Of a stretch of DNA of 64,000 bases, positions 1 to 9,246 are shown piece after piece; position 1 is the first letter of the stretch; the number at the start of each line of letters is the position of its first letter. Made by a program: the position numbers and the translations under genes. Origin of the DNA: Bradyrhizobium sp. LTSP885 (GTDB lineage Bacteria > Pseudomonadota > Alphaproteobacteria > Rhizobiales > Xanthobacteraceae); assembly GCF_000938305.1 (NCBI RefSeq), contig NZ_JYMT01000010.1, forward strand, positions 155,486 to 219,485. Direction: 5' to 3'. The notes beneath the pieces were generated by a model, which was not told where the DNA came from, ran no database searches, and saw only the letters and a list, made by a program, of their open reading frames with translations.

Positions 1-17
1 CCGCCGCAAGCATCCGA

Positions 18-995
18 TCAGCCGGCCTTCTTGGCCCGCCCGGTGGCCTGCGCGCGCGCCGGCTTCTCGGCCTTCTTCGGTTCGGGCCGGGCTGCTTCCT
101 TGGGCTCGCGCTTTCCGCTGCCCGAGATCGGCAGCAGCATCTCGCGCTGGCCCTCGATCCGCTTCTTCGGCTTCTTGCCCTTTGCCTTACCCTCGGCTTT
201 CGCGACAGGTGAAGCCTGCTTCTCGTTGGCGAGGCTCTTCTTCAGCGCGTCCATCAAATTGATGACGTTGCCGCTCGCCTTCGCCGCCGGCTTTGTGATC
301 TTGATGCCGTTGCGCTTCTGGTTGATCAGGTCGATCAGCGCCTGCTCGTAGCGATCCTCGAAGTCCTCCGGATCGAACTCGGCGGATTTCTGCTCGACGA
401 TATGCTTGGCGAGATCCAGCATGTCCTTGGTGATCTTCACGTCCTGGATGTCGTCGAAATAGTCCTTCTCGCTGCGCACCTCGTAGGGGTAGCGCAACAG
501 CGTGCCCATCAGCCCGTTGTCGAGCGGCTCGAGCGCAATGATGTGCTCGCGGTTGGTCAGCACCACGCGGCCGATCGCGACCTTGTCGAGGCTGCGGATG
601 GTTTCGCGGATCACCGCGAAAGCGTCATGGCCGACCTTGCCGTCGGGCACGAGATAATAGGGGCGGATCAGATAGCGGCTGTCGATATCGGACCGGGGGA
701 CGAATTCGTCGATCTCGATGGTGCGCGTTGAATCCAGCGCGATGTCGTCGAGCTCGTCCTTGGTGACCTCGATATAGGTGTCGGTGTCGACCTTGTAGCC
801 CTTCATGATGTCCTCGGTGGACACCTCTTCACCGGTCTCCGCGTCGACCTTGGCGTATTTGATGCGGTGGCCGGTCTTGCGGTTGATCTGGTTGAAGGAA
901 ACCTTTTCGGTATCCGACGTCGCCGGGTACAGGGCAACCGGGCAGGTCACAAGCGAAAGGCGCAGGAAGCCTTTCCAGTTGGCGCGGGGGGCCAT
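18..995 (-). CDS. ku: Ku protein, non-homologous end joining
   Basis: A 325-aa bacterial Ku homologue. Ku homodimers form a ring that threads onto DNA ends and recruits the ligase LigD for end joining. The N-terminus (MAPRANWKGFLRLSLVTCPV) is the typical start of this family, and the beta-barrel core runs to about residue 250. The tail from about residue 255 is rich in Lys, Ala and Pro, as in other Ku proteins with a basic C-terminal extension thought to aid DNA binding. The ATG at 995 fits the family start. LigD is not in the window, so any partner lies elsewhere. The neighbour at 1244 is divergent. Family assignment is very secure. Confidence 0.97.
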   Translation of the reverse strand: MAPRANWKGFLRLSLVTCPVALYPATSDTEKVSFNQINRKTGHRIKYAKVDAETGEEVSTEDIMKGYKVDTDTYIEVTKDELDDIALDSTRTIEIDEFVPRSDIDSRYLIRPYYLVPDGKVGHDAFAVIRETIRSLDKVAIGRVVLTNREHIIALEPLDNGLMGTLLRYPYEVRSEKDYFDDIQDVKITKDMLDLAKHIVEQKSAEFDPEDFEDRYEQALIDLINQKRNGIKITKPAAKASGNVINLMDALKKSLANEKQASPVAKAEGKAKGKKPKKRIEGQREMLLPISGSGKREPKEAARPEPKKAEKPARAQATGRAKKAG

Positions 996-1243
996 GGCAA
1001 ACTCCGATTACGCAACCGACGGAACGAAGAAGGATAACACCGGGAACCCCGGTTTGAAACATTATGGGTCGCCAAATCTCGCAACGCCGTTAACCGTGGT
1101 TTCGGCCTGCGCCCGTTTGACGCGGTCGGCTGGCCACGCCCGCGGGCGGCTGTGAGTTCGGAACATCGTTCCGCATGATGCGTTGGCCTCTCGCATGGAC
1201 GGCAATTGCCGGAAATTACAGGCACTTAAGCAGAGAGGTCGCG

Positions 1244-1396
1244 ATGGCAACGGAACGACATGGTCAGATCGTCGAAACCCCGACCGAAGCGCGCCAGGCC
1301 GAGCCGGGCCCTTCGGTGCTTGCCCTTCTCGTAGCCTCGACGGGGCTCGCAGTCCTGATCCTCGGCGTCCTCTGGTTCGCGTTCTTCTGGGTGTAA
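1244..1396 (+). CDS. small single-span membrane protein
   Basis: A 50-aa protein of unknown function. The ATG at 1244 is preferred over the upstream ATG at 1175 because a purine-rich AGAGAGG lies just ahead of it. It has a polar N-terminus of about 22 residues followed by one hydrophobic helix (VLALLVASTGLAVLILGVLW) that reaches almost to the C-terminus. This is the shape of a tail-anchored or small inner-membrane protein. It is divergent from ku. I recognise no family. Confidence 0.6.
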   Translation: MATERHGQIVETPTEARQAEPGPSVLALLVASTGLAVLILGVLWFAFFWV

Positions 1397-1632
1397 CGCC
1401 TGTCATTCGGCCTGCAATAGTGCCCCAGCCGCGGCCGAGACCCGCGACGAACGGCAGAGCCGGGCGCTACCACCAAACCCTGCCGCTGGTCTTTTCATCG
1501 TGTGCGGACGGGCAAAAGAGACGCCCTCGTTAGAAAGAAAGGCATGTGAACCAGATTACATCCTTTGCGCGAGTGACCTGCTAGGTTCGCGCCGTGGTGA
1601 TGTGCTCGTTTGAGCGAAAGAGGGAGAGCGAA

Positions 1633-2109
1633 ATGCGATCCATGGCCTTGGTTCTTGCGCTTCCGATTGTGCTCGGTTCCGTCGCCGCTGCTCTTGCGGG
1701 GACGGCAACGATGACGGGCGAGGCCTCCGCGCCCAAGACGATATCGGGGGTCACGTCCAGCTTGGTGTGCGATGATTATTCGATCGCCGCCTTCGACGTG
1801 CCGAGCTGCGCGGCGGGTGCGCTGTGCGCCAACCTCGGAAACAAGATCACATCGGCGGAGCTTTCTGGAAAACTATCGAGCGGCAAGTGCTCCTACACGC
1901 TCAGCGTTCCGGAAAATAAGAAGTTTCTCATTTCTTTCGAGGGATCCAAGCACACGCCCAAGTGTTCAGGAGCGTCGAGCGGCACGGTCCTTCTGTTCAA
2001 CGTCACAAAAGGACCAAAAGGCCCGATCGATACGTCAGGCTTGCCGAGCGGCGTCGACCTCAGCGCGAACTACACGTTCGCCGCGCAATGCGTCGCGCCG
2101 CCGAAATGA
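1633..2109 (+). CDS. secreted protein of unknown function
   Basis: A 158-aa protein read from ATG 1633, which follows an AGGGAGAG ribosome site; an upstream in-frame start at 1594 would add an implausible charged leader. It has a clear Sec signal peptide (MRSMALVLALPIVLGSVAAALA) and then a Thr/Ser-rich mature domain. The four cysteines of the sequence from CDDYS to CSYT and the later CSG and QCV suggest disulfides, so a periplasmic or extracellular location is likely. It is convergent with the binding-protein gene that follows. No family recognised. Confidence 0.75.
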   Translation: MRSMALVLALPIVLGSVAAALAGTATMTGEASAPKTISGVTSSLVCDDYSIAAFDVPSCAAGALCANLGNKITSAELSGKLSSGKCSYTLSVPENKKFLISFEGSKHTPKCSGASSGTVLLFNVTKGPKGPIDTSGLPSGVDLSANYTFAAQCVAPPK

Positions 2110-2179
2110 ATGAGCGGTTCGGTTCGGCTCTCGGACCTGCCAGTTCGACGTTGCGAACCTCCGAACAGGCGTGCTTCAA

Positions 2180-2207
2180 GCTCCCGAACCGGAGCCTCGA
2201 ACGAGGC
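2180..2207. terminator. two adjacent short hairpins between convergent genes
   Basis: GCTCC-6-GGAGC (2180-2195) overlaps GCCTC-4-GAGGC (2194-2207). They sit between the ends of the secreted-protein gene (2109, +) and the binding-protein gene (2239, -). No T-run follows on either strand, so a factor-independent terminator is only a weak guess. Confidence 0.3.
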
Positions 2208-2238
2208 CCGCAGCCTGATCGTGCGGTGTTGAGGCGGC

Positions 2239-3831
2239 TCAGACGCGCCTGACATTGTAGAACAGCGGAAAACCCTTCAGCATTCCTGTCAGATTGGTTC
2301 GGTAGGCCGTCGGCTGGTAGAAGACGCCGAGCGGCAGATAGGGCAGCTCCTGGAAAGCCTGACGCTGCATTTGCCGGCAGATCTCCTGTCGCGAGGCCTC
2401 GTCCGGCGCGGCGAACCATTGGCTGCGCAAGTCTTCGAGACTCTGGCTTGATGGCCAACCGAACGTCGCCGTCTTGCCCGTACCTCGCAAATAAGTGTGA
2501 GCAGCGGGGTTCACGGCGCTGACGCCGGTCGAATAATTGCACCAGATGTTCCAGCCGCCCTTGTCGATCGGCTGCTGCGAGGCGACGCGCTGGAGCACCG
2601 TGGCCCAGTCGAGCGCCTGATAGTCGAGATTGATGCCGGCTCGCCTGAGCATGTCGCCGGCGACCTCGCTCATGGCGTTGAGTGCGGGAAAGTCCGTTGG
2701 AACCGGAAACACGATGCGTTCGCCGGCATATCCCGCCGCCTTCAGCGCAGCCTTCACCTTGTCGAAGTCCTTGGCGGCGGGAAGGGCGTCCATGCCGACA
2801 TCGTTCGCCATCGGCGAGCCCGGAGTGAAGAAGCCGACGCCATCGCGCCAGTAGCGCCGGTCCTCTCCGGCGACCGCGACCATGTACTCGTCCTGACGCA
2901 GCGCGCCGAGCAACGCGCGCCGCATCTCCGGCCTGTCGAACGGCGGCAGCAGATGATTGAAGCGGATCATCGGGATCGCGCCGAAGCGGTCGAGCACCTC
3001 GACCTTGAGGTCCTTGTTGGCGGCGAACACCGGCAGCAGATCGGGGATCGGCTGCTCCCACCAGTCAACCTCGCCGGTCTGGAGCGCCGCTGCGGCCGTG
3101 GCGGCGTCCGGTATCGTCCGCCATTCGACGCGGTCGAAATAGGCGACCTTGGGGCCGGACATGAAGCTGGTCTCGCCGTTCGGCGTCGGACGGTAGCCGG
3201 CGAACTTCTCATAGGCGTTCAGCGATCCCGGCACCCGGTCCGCCGCGATGTAGCGATAAGGCCCGCTGCCGACCATTTCGGTGATGCGCTGCATCGGATC
3301 GGTCAGGGCGAGGCGCTCCGGCATGATGGCGCAGACATTGGTGCCGGGCTTTCCGAGCACGTCTGATAACAGCGGGAACGGCCGCTTCAGCCGGAAGTGC
3401 AGTTCGCTGTCGGAGTGGGCGGTCAGTTCGTCCACCGCAGCCATCAGCGACTGGCCATAGAGGTCGCGTACGCCCCAGCGCTTGATGCTGGCGACGACGT
3501 CGCGCGCGAGGACCTTCTGCCCGTCATGGAACTGGAGGCCGTCGCGCAGCGTGATCCGCCACAGCAGGCCGTCATTCTCGACGACATGCCCTTCGGCCAT
3601 CTGCGGATGCGACCGAAGCTGTTCGTCGACCCCATAGAGCGTGTCGAAAATCAGCAGCGCGTGATGCCGGATCACGAGGCCCGTGGACTGGATCGGATCG
3701 AGCAGCGCGAGATCGGCTTGTGGCACGAACTTCAGCACGCGGCTTGCCTGCGCGGCCGCCAGGCGCGGCGCGGCAATGGCACCGGCCGCGAGGCCGGCGG
3801 CAGACGAGATCAACCTGCGACGCGTGATCAT
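2239..3831 (-). CDS. ABC transporter substrate-binding protein, peptide/DppA family
   Basis: A 530-aa periplasmic solute-binding protein of the family-5 (peptide/nickel/opine) type. The twin-arginine leader (ITRRRLISSAAGLAAGAIAA, then LAAAQ) suggests Tat export. The order of conserved blocks is that of DppA-like proteins: a domain with RDGLQFHDGQKVLARDVVASIKRW, a variable centre, and a C-terminal lobe ending with NLTGMLKGFPLFYNVRRV. The gene overlaps the upstream amidase by 4 bp (ATGA), so the two are translationally coupled. No permease or ATPase gene is adjacent, so this is an orphan binding protein that must borrow a transporter. The ligand cannot be told; a small amide or peptide would suit the amidase neighbour. 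Confidence 0.93.
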   Translation of the reverse strand: MITRRRLISSAAGLAAGAIAAPRLAAAQASRVLKFVPQADLALLDPIQSTGLVIRHHALLIFDTLYGVDEQLRSHPQMAEGHVVENDGLLWRITLRDGLQFHDGQKVLARDVVASIKRWGVRDLYGQSLMAAVDELTAHSDSELHFRLKRPFPLLSDVLGKPGTNVCAIMPERLALTDPMQRITEMVGSGPYRYIAADRVPGSLNAYEKFAGYRPTPNGETSFMSGPKVAYFDRVEWRTIPDAATAAAALQTGEVDWWEQPIPDLLPVFAANKDLKVEVLDRFGAIPMIRFNHLLPPFDRPEMRRALLGALRQDEYMVAVAGEDRRYWRDGVGFFTPGSPMANDVGMDALPAAKDFDKVKAALKAAGYAGERIVFPVPTDFPALNAMSEVAGDMLRRAGINLDYQALDWATVLQRVASQQPIDKGGWNIWCNYSTGVSAVNPAAHTYLRGTGKTATFGWPSSQSLEDLRSQWFAAPDEASRQEICRQMQRQAFQELPYLPLGVFYQPTAYRTNLTGMLKGFPLFYNVRRV

Positions 3832-5264
3832 GCTGCACCCTTTTTGTTTTCGGTCGACAGCGATGGCCGGTGATGCCGCCAGGGACGAGCCTGCTCGAAC
3901 GCGGCCGACGCCTGCAGGACGCCGAGGTCGTCGAAGCGGCGGCCGACGATCTGCAGGCCGACCGGCAGCCCGTTGTCGTTGAAGCCGCAGGGCGCGCTCG
4001 CGGCCGGGTTGCCGGAGAAATTAAACGGATAGGAAAACTGCGCCCACATCAGCCAATCCCAGGGATGCTGCGGCCACGATGGCGGCTGCAGCAGATGCGC
4101 GGGAAATGCCGCGGTGCTGACCGCAGGCGTCAGCAGCAGATCCCAGTCCTCGAAGAAGCGATGGATCGCCTCGCAATAGGCGAGCTTGCGGGCCCGCATC
4201 AGATGATACTGCTCGGCGCTGAAGCTCTGGCCCTCGCGCATCATCGCGACCAGGCCAGGATCCATCTTGTCATGCCAGTCGGGAAGGTAGGTGGCGGCGC
4301 GGGCGAGATAGCCCGCCGGCCAGAAGAAATGCGCCAGATCGCGGCCAAGCGGCCCCCAGTCCGGCGTCACCAGTTCGACGGTGGCACCGAGCTCCGCGAA
4401 GGCGTCGACGGCCTTGGCCACCAGGGCGGCCACGTCGACATCGACCCGGGCATGGCCGAGATCAGGACTGAACGCGATGCGCTTGCCTTTCAGGTCGCCG
4501 CCGAGAAGCCGGGAATAAGGCTGCGGCTGCGCCTCGCAGGAGGTGTGATCCCATGGATGGGGACCGGCCATCGCTTCCAGCATCAGCGCGCTGTCGGCGA
4601 CCGTGCGCGTCAGTGTGCCCATATGGGTCGCGTAGTCGTTGTTGGGCACCGGCCAATAGGGGATGCGGCCGTAGGTCGGCTTCAAGCCGTAAACGCCGGA
4701 AAAATGGGCCGGCATGCGCACCGATCCGCCGCCATCGGAGCCGAGATGGAGGGGGCCGAAGCCGGCCGCGGCGCCGACCGCGGCGCCCGCCGAGGAGGCT
4801 CCGGCGTTGCAGCCACGCTTCCACGGATTATGGGTGATGCCGGTCAGCGGGCTCTGGCTGACGCCTTTCCAGCCGAACTCGGGCACCGCGGTCTTCCCCA
4901 CGGTCATGCCGCCGGCGGCATGAAGACGGCTGATGCAGGGAGCATCGACGTCCGGAACCCAGTCGGCCGATGCGTAGGAGCCCTGCGCGGTGGTGAGCCC
5001 CGCCGTCGGGTGCATGTCCTTCAGTGTCACCGGGATGCCTTCGAGCAGGCGCGGCTCGCGTTTGCCGGAATAGGCCGCCTCGGCCTCCCGCGCCGCCTTG
5101 AGCGCCAGGTCCGGCGTCAGCATGGTCATCGCGTTGAGGGCTGGGTCGAACGCTTCGATGCGACGCAGCACGGCGTCGGCGACTTCATGTGGAGACAGTT
5201 GCCCGCCCGCATAGAGCGCCTTGAGTTCGACCGCGCTCAGAAATCCGATTTCCGCCGTGTCCAT
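3828..5264 (-). CDS. amidase, amidase-signature family
   Basis: A 478-aa amidase-signature hydrolase that cleaves C-N amide bonds. The Ser-cisSer-Lys triad can be placed by motif and spacing: K82 in IPVTLKD, S157 in GASSAG and S181 in GSDGGGSVR. The 75- and 24-residue spacings match those known for fatty-acid amide hydrolase. There is no signal peptide, so it is cytoplasmic. It is the first gene of a two-gene operon with the peptide-type binding protein, which suggests import of an amide followed by hydrolysis. A divergent TetR gene is the likely regulator. Substrate unknown; it is not gatA, since gatB and gatC are absent. Confidence 0.93.
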   Translation of the reverse strand: MDTAEIGFLSAVELKALYAGGQLSPHEVADAVLRRIEAFDPALNAMTMLTPDLALKAAREAEAAYSGKREPRLLEGIPVTLKDMHPTAGLTTAQGSYASADWVPDVDAPCISRLHAAGGMTVGKTAVPEFGWKGVSQSPLTGITHNPWKRGCNAGASSAGAAVGAAAGFGPLHLGSDGGGSVRMPAHFSGVYGLKPTYGRIPYWPVPNNDYATHMGTLTRTVADSALMLEAMAGPHPWDHTSCEAQPQPYSRLLGGDLKGKRIAFSPDLGHARVDVDVAALVAKAVDAFAELGATVELVTPDWGPLGRDLAHFFWPAGYLARAATYLPDWHDKMDPGLVAMMREGQSFSAEQYHLMRARKLAYCEAIHRFFEDWDLLLTPAVSTAAFPAHLLQPPSWPQHPWDWLMWAQFSYPFNFSGNPAASAPCGFNDNGLPVGLQIVGRRFDDLGVLQASAAFEQARPWRHHRPSLSTENKKGAA

Positions 5265-5373
5265 CGTCGTCCCTGCTTCAGATATTCGGCTACAGTCCGG
5301 CCTCGCCGATTTGACGCTTCAACCTTCCGGCCCAGCCGCTATAAGAAGCATATCCTGTGCCATCACGATTACA

Positions 5374-5391
5374 ATACGGAGCGTAGCGTAT
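5374..5391. promoter_or_regulatory. candidate TetR operator overlapping the regulator start
   Basis: ATACG (5374-5378) and CGTAT (5387-5391) form a perfect inverted repeat with an 8-bp spacer that covers the ribosome site and the first codon of the TetR gene. TetR-family proteins usually bind such palindromes in their own divergent promoter, so autoregulation and control of the amidase operon are plausible. The arms are short and this is unproven. Confidence 0.35.
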
Positions 5392-6037
5392 GTCAATTGT
5401 CTCGCCGGCTCGACCGAAAGTGTCCGCGCCCCAGCCGGGCCGTGCCGGCCGGCCGCGCGATCCGGCGATGCAGCGGCAGATTCTCGAAGCTGCCAAAGCG
5501 CTGGTGGGAGAGAGTGGATGCGCTGCGCTCACCATTGAGGGCGTCGCGGCCAAAGCCGGCGTTTCCAAGCAGTCGGTCTACCGGCGCTGGTCATCGCGCG
5601 GCGACCTGCTGGTCGATCTTTACCTCGGTTCGGTCGCCGAGGAGCCGGAGGGTTGGCATGGCCTTGGCTTCAAGGCGGCTTTCACCGACTACGTCCAATG
5701 GAGCGTTCGGCGCCTGTTCGATCCGAAGCGGGCCACTATCCTGCGCGGGCTGGCGATGGAGGCGCAGGCCGATCCGGCAATCCGGCAGGTGCTGATGGCG
5801 AGGATCGTGGAGCCGAGGCTCGCAAGGGGGCGCGAATTGCTGCGTCGTGCCGCCAATGCCGGCGATATCAGGAAGGAACTCGACATCGAGACGGCTTTGG
5901 ATTTCGTCTTCGGATCGGTCTGGTTCGGCCTCCTGATCACGGGATCGCCGATCAACCGCCGCTGGCAGGACAGGGTGTTGCGGGAGTTTTTCATTTTGGC
6001 CGCGCCTGTGGCTGCGACAGGTGTCCGCAGAAGCTAG
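5390..6037 (+). CDS. TetR/AcrR-family transcriptional regulator
   Basis: A 215-aa one-component repressor. After a proline-rich arm (residues 1-22), the N-terminal helix-turn-helix is clear: AALTIEGVAAKAGVSKQSVYRRWSSRGDLL, roughly residues 44-75. The C-terminal half is an all-helical ligand domain of the AcrR type, including the common WFGLLITGSPINRRWQ segment. It is divergent from the amidase/binding-protein operon with a 125-bp gap, the usual layout for a regulator and its target. ACGGAG precedes the start. Ligand unknown. Confidence 0.92.
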   Translation: MSIVSPARPKVSAPQPGRAGRPRDPAMQRQILEAAKALVGESGCAALTIEGVAAKAGVSKQSVYRRWSSRGDLLVDLYLGSVAEEPEGWHGLGFKAAFTDYVQWSVRRLFDPKRATILRGLAMEAQADPAIRQVLMARIVEPRLARGRELLRRAANAGDIRKELDIETALDFVFGSVWFGLLITGSPINRRWQDRVLREFFILAAPVAATGVRRS

Positions 6038-6143
6038 CAGGGCGTGGAGTCACAAGTGCGAGATGTCTGCTTTTGGTGGTGAGGCAGACTTGCGCAAGCA
6101 ACTCCGGGGTGTCGCCGTTTGACCCAGAGCAGACGCTAACAGG

Positions 6144-6356
6144 TCAGTGTTTCATGCGATCCAGATCGGGATGATCTTTATAGATATTGTCCCGAAGCAT
6201 GGTGTCTACCCGAGCGATGATATCGCCTACCGAGGTCCTCAATCTCAGAAACTCATCTGTTGGAGAGGCTTCTTTAGCGAGCGTGAGCGCCAAGGACAAC
6301 TCCTCAATGACCCGCTCGCTGTGCTGTTTAAATCTTGCGGCTGATTTCGCGTCCAT
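6144..6356 (-). CDS. small conserved-looking hypothetical protein
   Basis: A 70-aa soluble, charged, mostly helical protein with no signal peptide, membrane span or recognisable domain. GAGATGG lies upstream of the ATG at 6356. The composition (Glu, Arg and Leu spaced as in helices) is that of a real protein, and it does not overlap another candidate. It lies between the TetR gene and rfbB. Function unknown. Confidence 0.5.
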   Translation of the reverse strand: MDAKSAARFKQHSERVIEELSLALTLAKEASPTDEFLRLRTSVGDIIARVDTMLRDNIYKDHPDLDRMKH

Positions 6357-6451
6357 AAGGCCATCTCATTTTCTCGCGGGAACGCTCTACTGAAGTCCAA
6401 TCTGCTTTGCGAATTTGGCGGCGCTCACAATCTATCACCGCCACTGTATAA

Positions 6452-7561
6452 TTAGCCGAGCGGCCGAGTAGCTGGCGAGGCCGGAGCCGAAAGCCCAAGC
6501 CGTTTGGCGTCATAGCCGGAGTTCAGGATGGACTGCCACCACGGCTTGTTGGCGAGATACCAGCGGACGGTCTTGTCGAGCCCGCTGTCGAAATTCTCCT
6601 GCGCGGTCCAGCCGAGTTCGCGTTCCAGTTTCGAGGCGTCGATCGCGTAGCGGCGGTCATGGCCGGGGCGATCGGCGACGAACGAGATCAGCCGGCTGCG
6701 GTCGCCCTGGCTTGACGGTTGCAGCCGGTCGAGCAGCCGGCACACGCTCTCGACGACTGCAAGATTGGTCCGCTCGTTGCGGCCGCCGACATTATAGGTC
6801 TCGCCGATCCGCCCGTGGCGGAGGATCGTGACCAGCGCACGCGCGTGGTCCTCGACATGGAGCCAGTCGCGAACCTGCCGGCCGTCGCCATAGACCGGAA
6901 GCGGTTCGTCGGATAGCGCCTTGATGATCATGTGCGGGATCAGCTTCTCCGGAAACTGATACGGCCCGTAATTGTTCGAGCAGTTCGAAACCAGGCAGGG
7001 CAATTCATAGGTTTCGCACCAGGCGCGAACCAGATGATCCGAGGCGGCCTTGCTGGCGGAATAGGGCGAGTTCGGCGCGTAGGGGCTCTGTTCGGTGAAA
7101 GCGCCGTCCGCGCCGAGTGAGCCGAACACCTCGTCGGTCGAGACGTGCAGCATGCGAAACGCCTTGCGCTCCGGCGGTGTCAGCGCGCGCCAGTGGCGCA
7201 GCGCTTCCTGCAGCAGCGTGAAGGTGCCGGTGATGTTGGTCCTGATGAACTCCTGCGGACCGTCGATCGAGCGGTCGACATGGCTCTCGGCGGCAAGATG
7301 GATCACGCCTTGCGGCCGATGCTTGGCGAACAGCTCGCGCAGCGCGTCGCCGTCGCAGATGTCGGTCCTGGCGAGCGCATAGCGGGCGGATTGTGCCGCG
7401 GCCCGCGGAATCGACTCCAGGCTCGACGCGTAGGTCAGCTTGTCGATGTTGACGATCGAGACATCACTGTTGCCAAGCAAATGCCGGATGACGGCGGACC
7501 CGATGAAGCCCGCTCCACCCGTCACGAAGATCGTCGATTGGTTCTGGCTCATGCTCGACAT
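6452..7561 (-). CDS. rfbB: dTDP-glucose 4,6-dehydratase
   Basis: A 369-aa short-chain dehydrogenase/reductase that converts dTDP-glucose to dTDP-4-keto-6-deoxyglucose. It shows the NAD-binding [11 protein letters not shown] near the N-terminus, the substrate loop [10 protein letters not shown], the catalytic YSASKAA Tyr-Lys pair and the family block [14 protein letters not shown]. The C-terminal tail is slightly longer than in enterobacterial RfbB. It lies 9 bp downstream of rfbA on the same strand, forming a two-gene operon. The next two enzymes of dTDP-rhamnose synthesis (RfbC, RfbD) are not in the window, so the product may feed a different 6-deoxysugar or rely on genes elsewhere. Confidence 0.95.
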   Translation of the reverse strand: MSSMSQNQSTIFVTGGAGFIGSAVIRHLLGNSDVSIVNIDKLTYASSLESIPRAAAQSARYALARTDICDGDALRELFAKHRPQGVIHLAAESHVDRSIDGPQEFIRTNITGTFTLLQEALRHWRALTPPERKAFRMLHVSTDEVFGSLGADGAFTEQSPYAPNSPYSASKAASDHLVRAWCETYELPCLVSNCSNNYGPYQFPEKLIPHMIIKALSDEPLPVYGDGRQVRDWLHVEDHARALVTILRHGRIGETYNVGGRNERTNLAVVESVCRLLDRLQPSSQGDRSRLISFVADRPGHDRRYAIDASKLERELGWTAQENFDSGLDKTVRWYLANKPWWQSILNSGYDAKRLGLSAPASPATRPLG

Positions 7562-7570
7562 ATCGGATGG

Positions 7571-8455
7571 CTAGCGCTGCGACTTCGCGACGCTGTGATA
7601 GACCGAGAGCAGATATTCGCCATAGCTGCTCCTCGCCGATCTCTGCGCCAGATGGTGGAACTGGTCGAGCGTGATGTTTCCCATCCGCAGCGCAACCTCT
7701 TCGATGCAGGCAATGCGCAAACCCTGCCGCTGCTCGAGGATCTGGACGAAGTGGCTGGCCTCGACCAGCGACGAATGCGTGCCGGTATCGAGCCATGCAA
7801 AGCCGCGATGGAGCATTTCGACGGCGAGCTCGCCGCGTTCGATATAGGCGCGATTGATGTCGGTGATCTCGAGCTCACCCCGCGCCGATGGCTTCACTGA
7901 GGCTGCGATGTCGAGAACCGAATTGTCATAGAAATAGAGGCCGGTCACCGCGATATTCGATTTCGGCTGCGCCGGCTTTTCCTCGATCGAGATCGGCCGT
8001 CCATTGCCGTCGAGTTCGACGACGCCGTAATTCTGCGGCGAGCCGACCGCGTAGCCGAAAATCGTCGCGCCCTTTGTCTTGCCGCCGGCCCGCTTCAGCT
8101 TGTCGCTCAGGCCGTGGCCATAGAAGATGTTGTCGCCAAGGATCAGCGCGACATTGTCGTTGCCGATGAAATCGCGGCCGACGATGAAGGCATCGGCGAG
8201 GCCGCGAGGCTGCTGCTGCACCGCGTAGGAGAATGTGAGGCCGAGTTCGCCGCCTTCGCCGAGCAACCGGCGAAACAAATGCTGATCCTCCGGCGTGGTG
8301 ATGATCAGGATGTCCTTGATTCCCGCGAGCATCAGCGTCGACAGCGGATAGTAGATCATCGGCTTGTCGAACACCGGCAGCAACTGCTTGGAGACGACCG
8401 TCGTCACCGGATACAGCCGTGACCCGGTTCCACCGGCCAGAATGATCCCCTTCAT
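7571..8455 (-). CDS. rfbA: glucose-1-phosphate thymidylyltransferase
   Basis: A 294-aa nucleotidyltransferase that makes dTDP-glucose from dTTP and glucose-1-phosphate. It has the signature [11 protein letters not shown] and the following [19 protein letters not shown], then the sugar-binding segment [22 protein letters not shown] and [14 protein letters not shown] near the C-terminus. The length is normal for the family. It is the first gene of the rfbA-rfbB operon; transcription starts within the gene-free stretch to its right (8456-8879). Confidence 0.96.
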   Translation of the reverse strand: MKGIILAGGTGSRLYPVTTVVSKQLLPVFDKPMIYYPLSTLMLAGIKDILIITTPEDQHLFRRLLGEGGELGLTFSYAVQQQPRGLADAFIVGRDFIGNDNVALILGDNIFYGHGLSDKLKRAGGKTKGATIFGYAVGSPQNYGVVELDGNGRPISIEEKPAQPKSNIAVTGLYFYDNSVLDIAASVKPSARGELEITDINRAYIERGELAVEMLHRGFAWLDTGTHSSLVEASHFVQILEQRQGLRIACIEEVALRMGNITLDQFHHLAQRSARSSYGEYLLSVYHSVAKSQR

Positions 8456-8879
8456 CGTACCTCTCGCCCCGCAACAATTGAGGGTTGCCCCCAGCTAGCT
8501 CTAGCACGGATTTTACCTCGGGTACGGGCCCCGCTGGTTGGATTTCGGCGTCGGCGCATGAACTTGCGGGGCATTTGCGCTGGCTCGGCGAGGGCGCCGT
8601 CAGCCAGCGATACCGTCAGGCGACGATGATTGCGATTCTCATCGCGCGCACGCCAGGCATTCTCTTGCACCAAGCATTCCGAAGTGTGGACGGGTTCACA
8701 TTTCCCCGAGATGGTCGCTGCTATGTTGCCGCGGCTTCTCCTCTTCGCTCCGGTAACCACGATCAGTTAGGTTAAATTGCAGATCTCATTGAGAGTGGAG
8801 TCCCCCGGCGATAGAACTGAGGTTGATTTTACGATCCCTGCTCGTATTCAGGATTGGGTCGGCCTGACCCAATTACGTC
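8456..8879. other. gene-free stretch upstream of rfbA
   Basis: This 424-bp interval between rfbA (-) and a small membrane-protein gene (+) has only implausible reading frames. It must carry the rfbA promoter on the minus strand. The only structure I see is the inverted repeat at 8854-8872. Confidence 0.5.
8854..8872. promoter_or_regulatory. perfect 7-bp inverted repeat before small ORF
   Basis: TTGGGTC-GGCCT-GACCCAA ends 7 bp before the ATG at 8880. It could be a regulator site or a hairpin that masks the ribosome site of the small membrane-protein gene. Direct observation; its role is a guess. Confidence 0.35.
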
Positions 8880-9092
8880 ATGAGAGTATCGAATTTGATT
8901 GGTAGGAAGCCCGAATCGTTGCAGTCGAGCCTCGATATGTCTTATCGACCGGAAAAAATGTCTCTGTTGTTGCGCTTCAAGGAAAAGGGACTTTCCGGCG
9001 CCTTCGTCGCGCTGACGCTGCTGGCGATGGCAGGCTGGATCTATCTGCTTAGCTCGATGTTCGTGAGATTTTTCCTGTGGCTCTTTTCCTAG
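8880..9092 (+). CDS. small single-span membrane protein
   Basis: Up to 70 aa. The last 35 residues form a strongly hydrophobic helix with aromatic ends (AFVALTLLAMAGWIYLLSSM, then FVRFFLWLF). In-frame ATGs at 8937 and 8958 give shorter forms, and the one at 8958 would start MSLLLRFKEKG, so the exact start is open. It is the first of four tiny membrane-protein frames in a row (8880-9867). No family recognised. Confidence 0.5.
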   Translation: MRVSNLIGRKPESLQSSLDMSYRPEKMSLLLRFKEKGLSGAFVALTLLAMAGWIYLLSSMFVRFFLWLFS

Positions 9093-9246
9093 ATTGTTCC
9101 GCATAACCGGCGCTGATTAGTTTTGCATCGTTCGGTTGCACAAAGTTTTCAATCGATGAACAATCTTTCGGCGCGCTGAATCATGATGTGGTCACAACTT
9201 CGGACTCTAAATTCGGTGAACACGATGCCGAATTGGAACGACTGCG

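Noticed and set aside
3870..5795. 641-aa plus-strand frame
   Set aside because: It lies opposite the amidase, whose triad and spacing are certain; the frame is a high-G+C shadow rich in Arg, Gly and Ala.
7145..7900. 251-aa plus-strand frame across rfbB and rfbA
   Set aside because: It is antisense to two certain sugar-nucleotide genes and has no family features.
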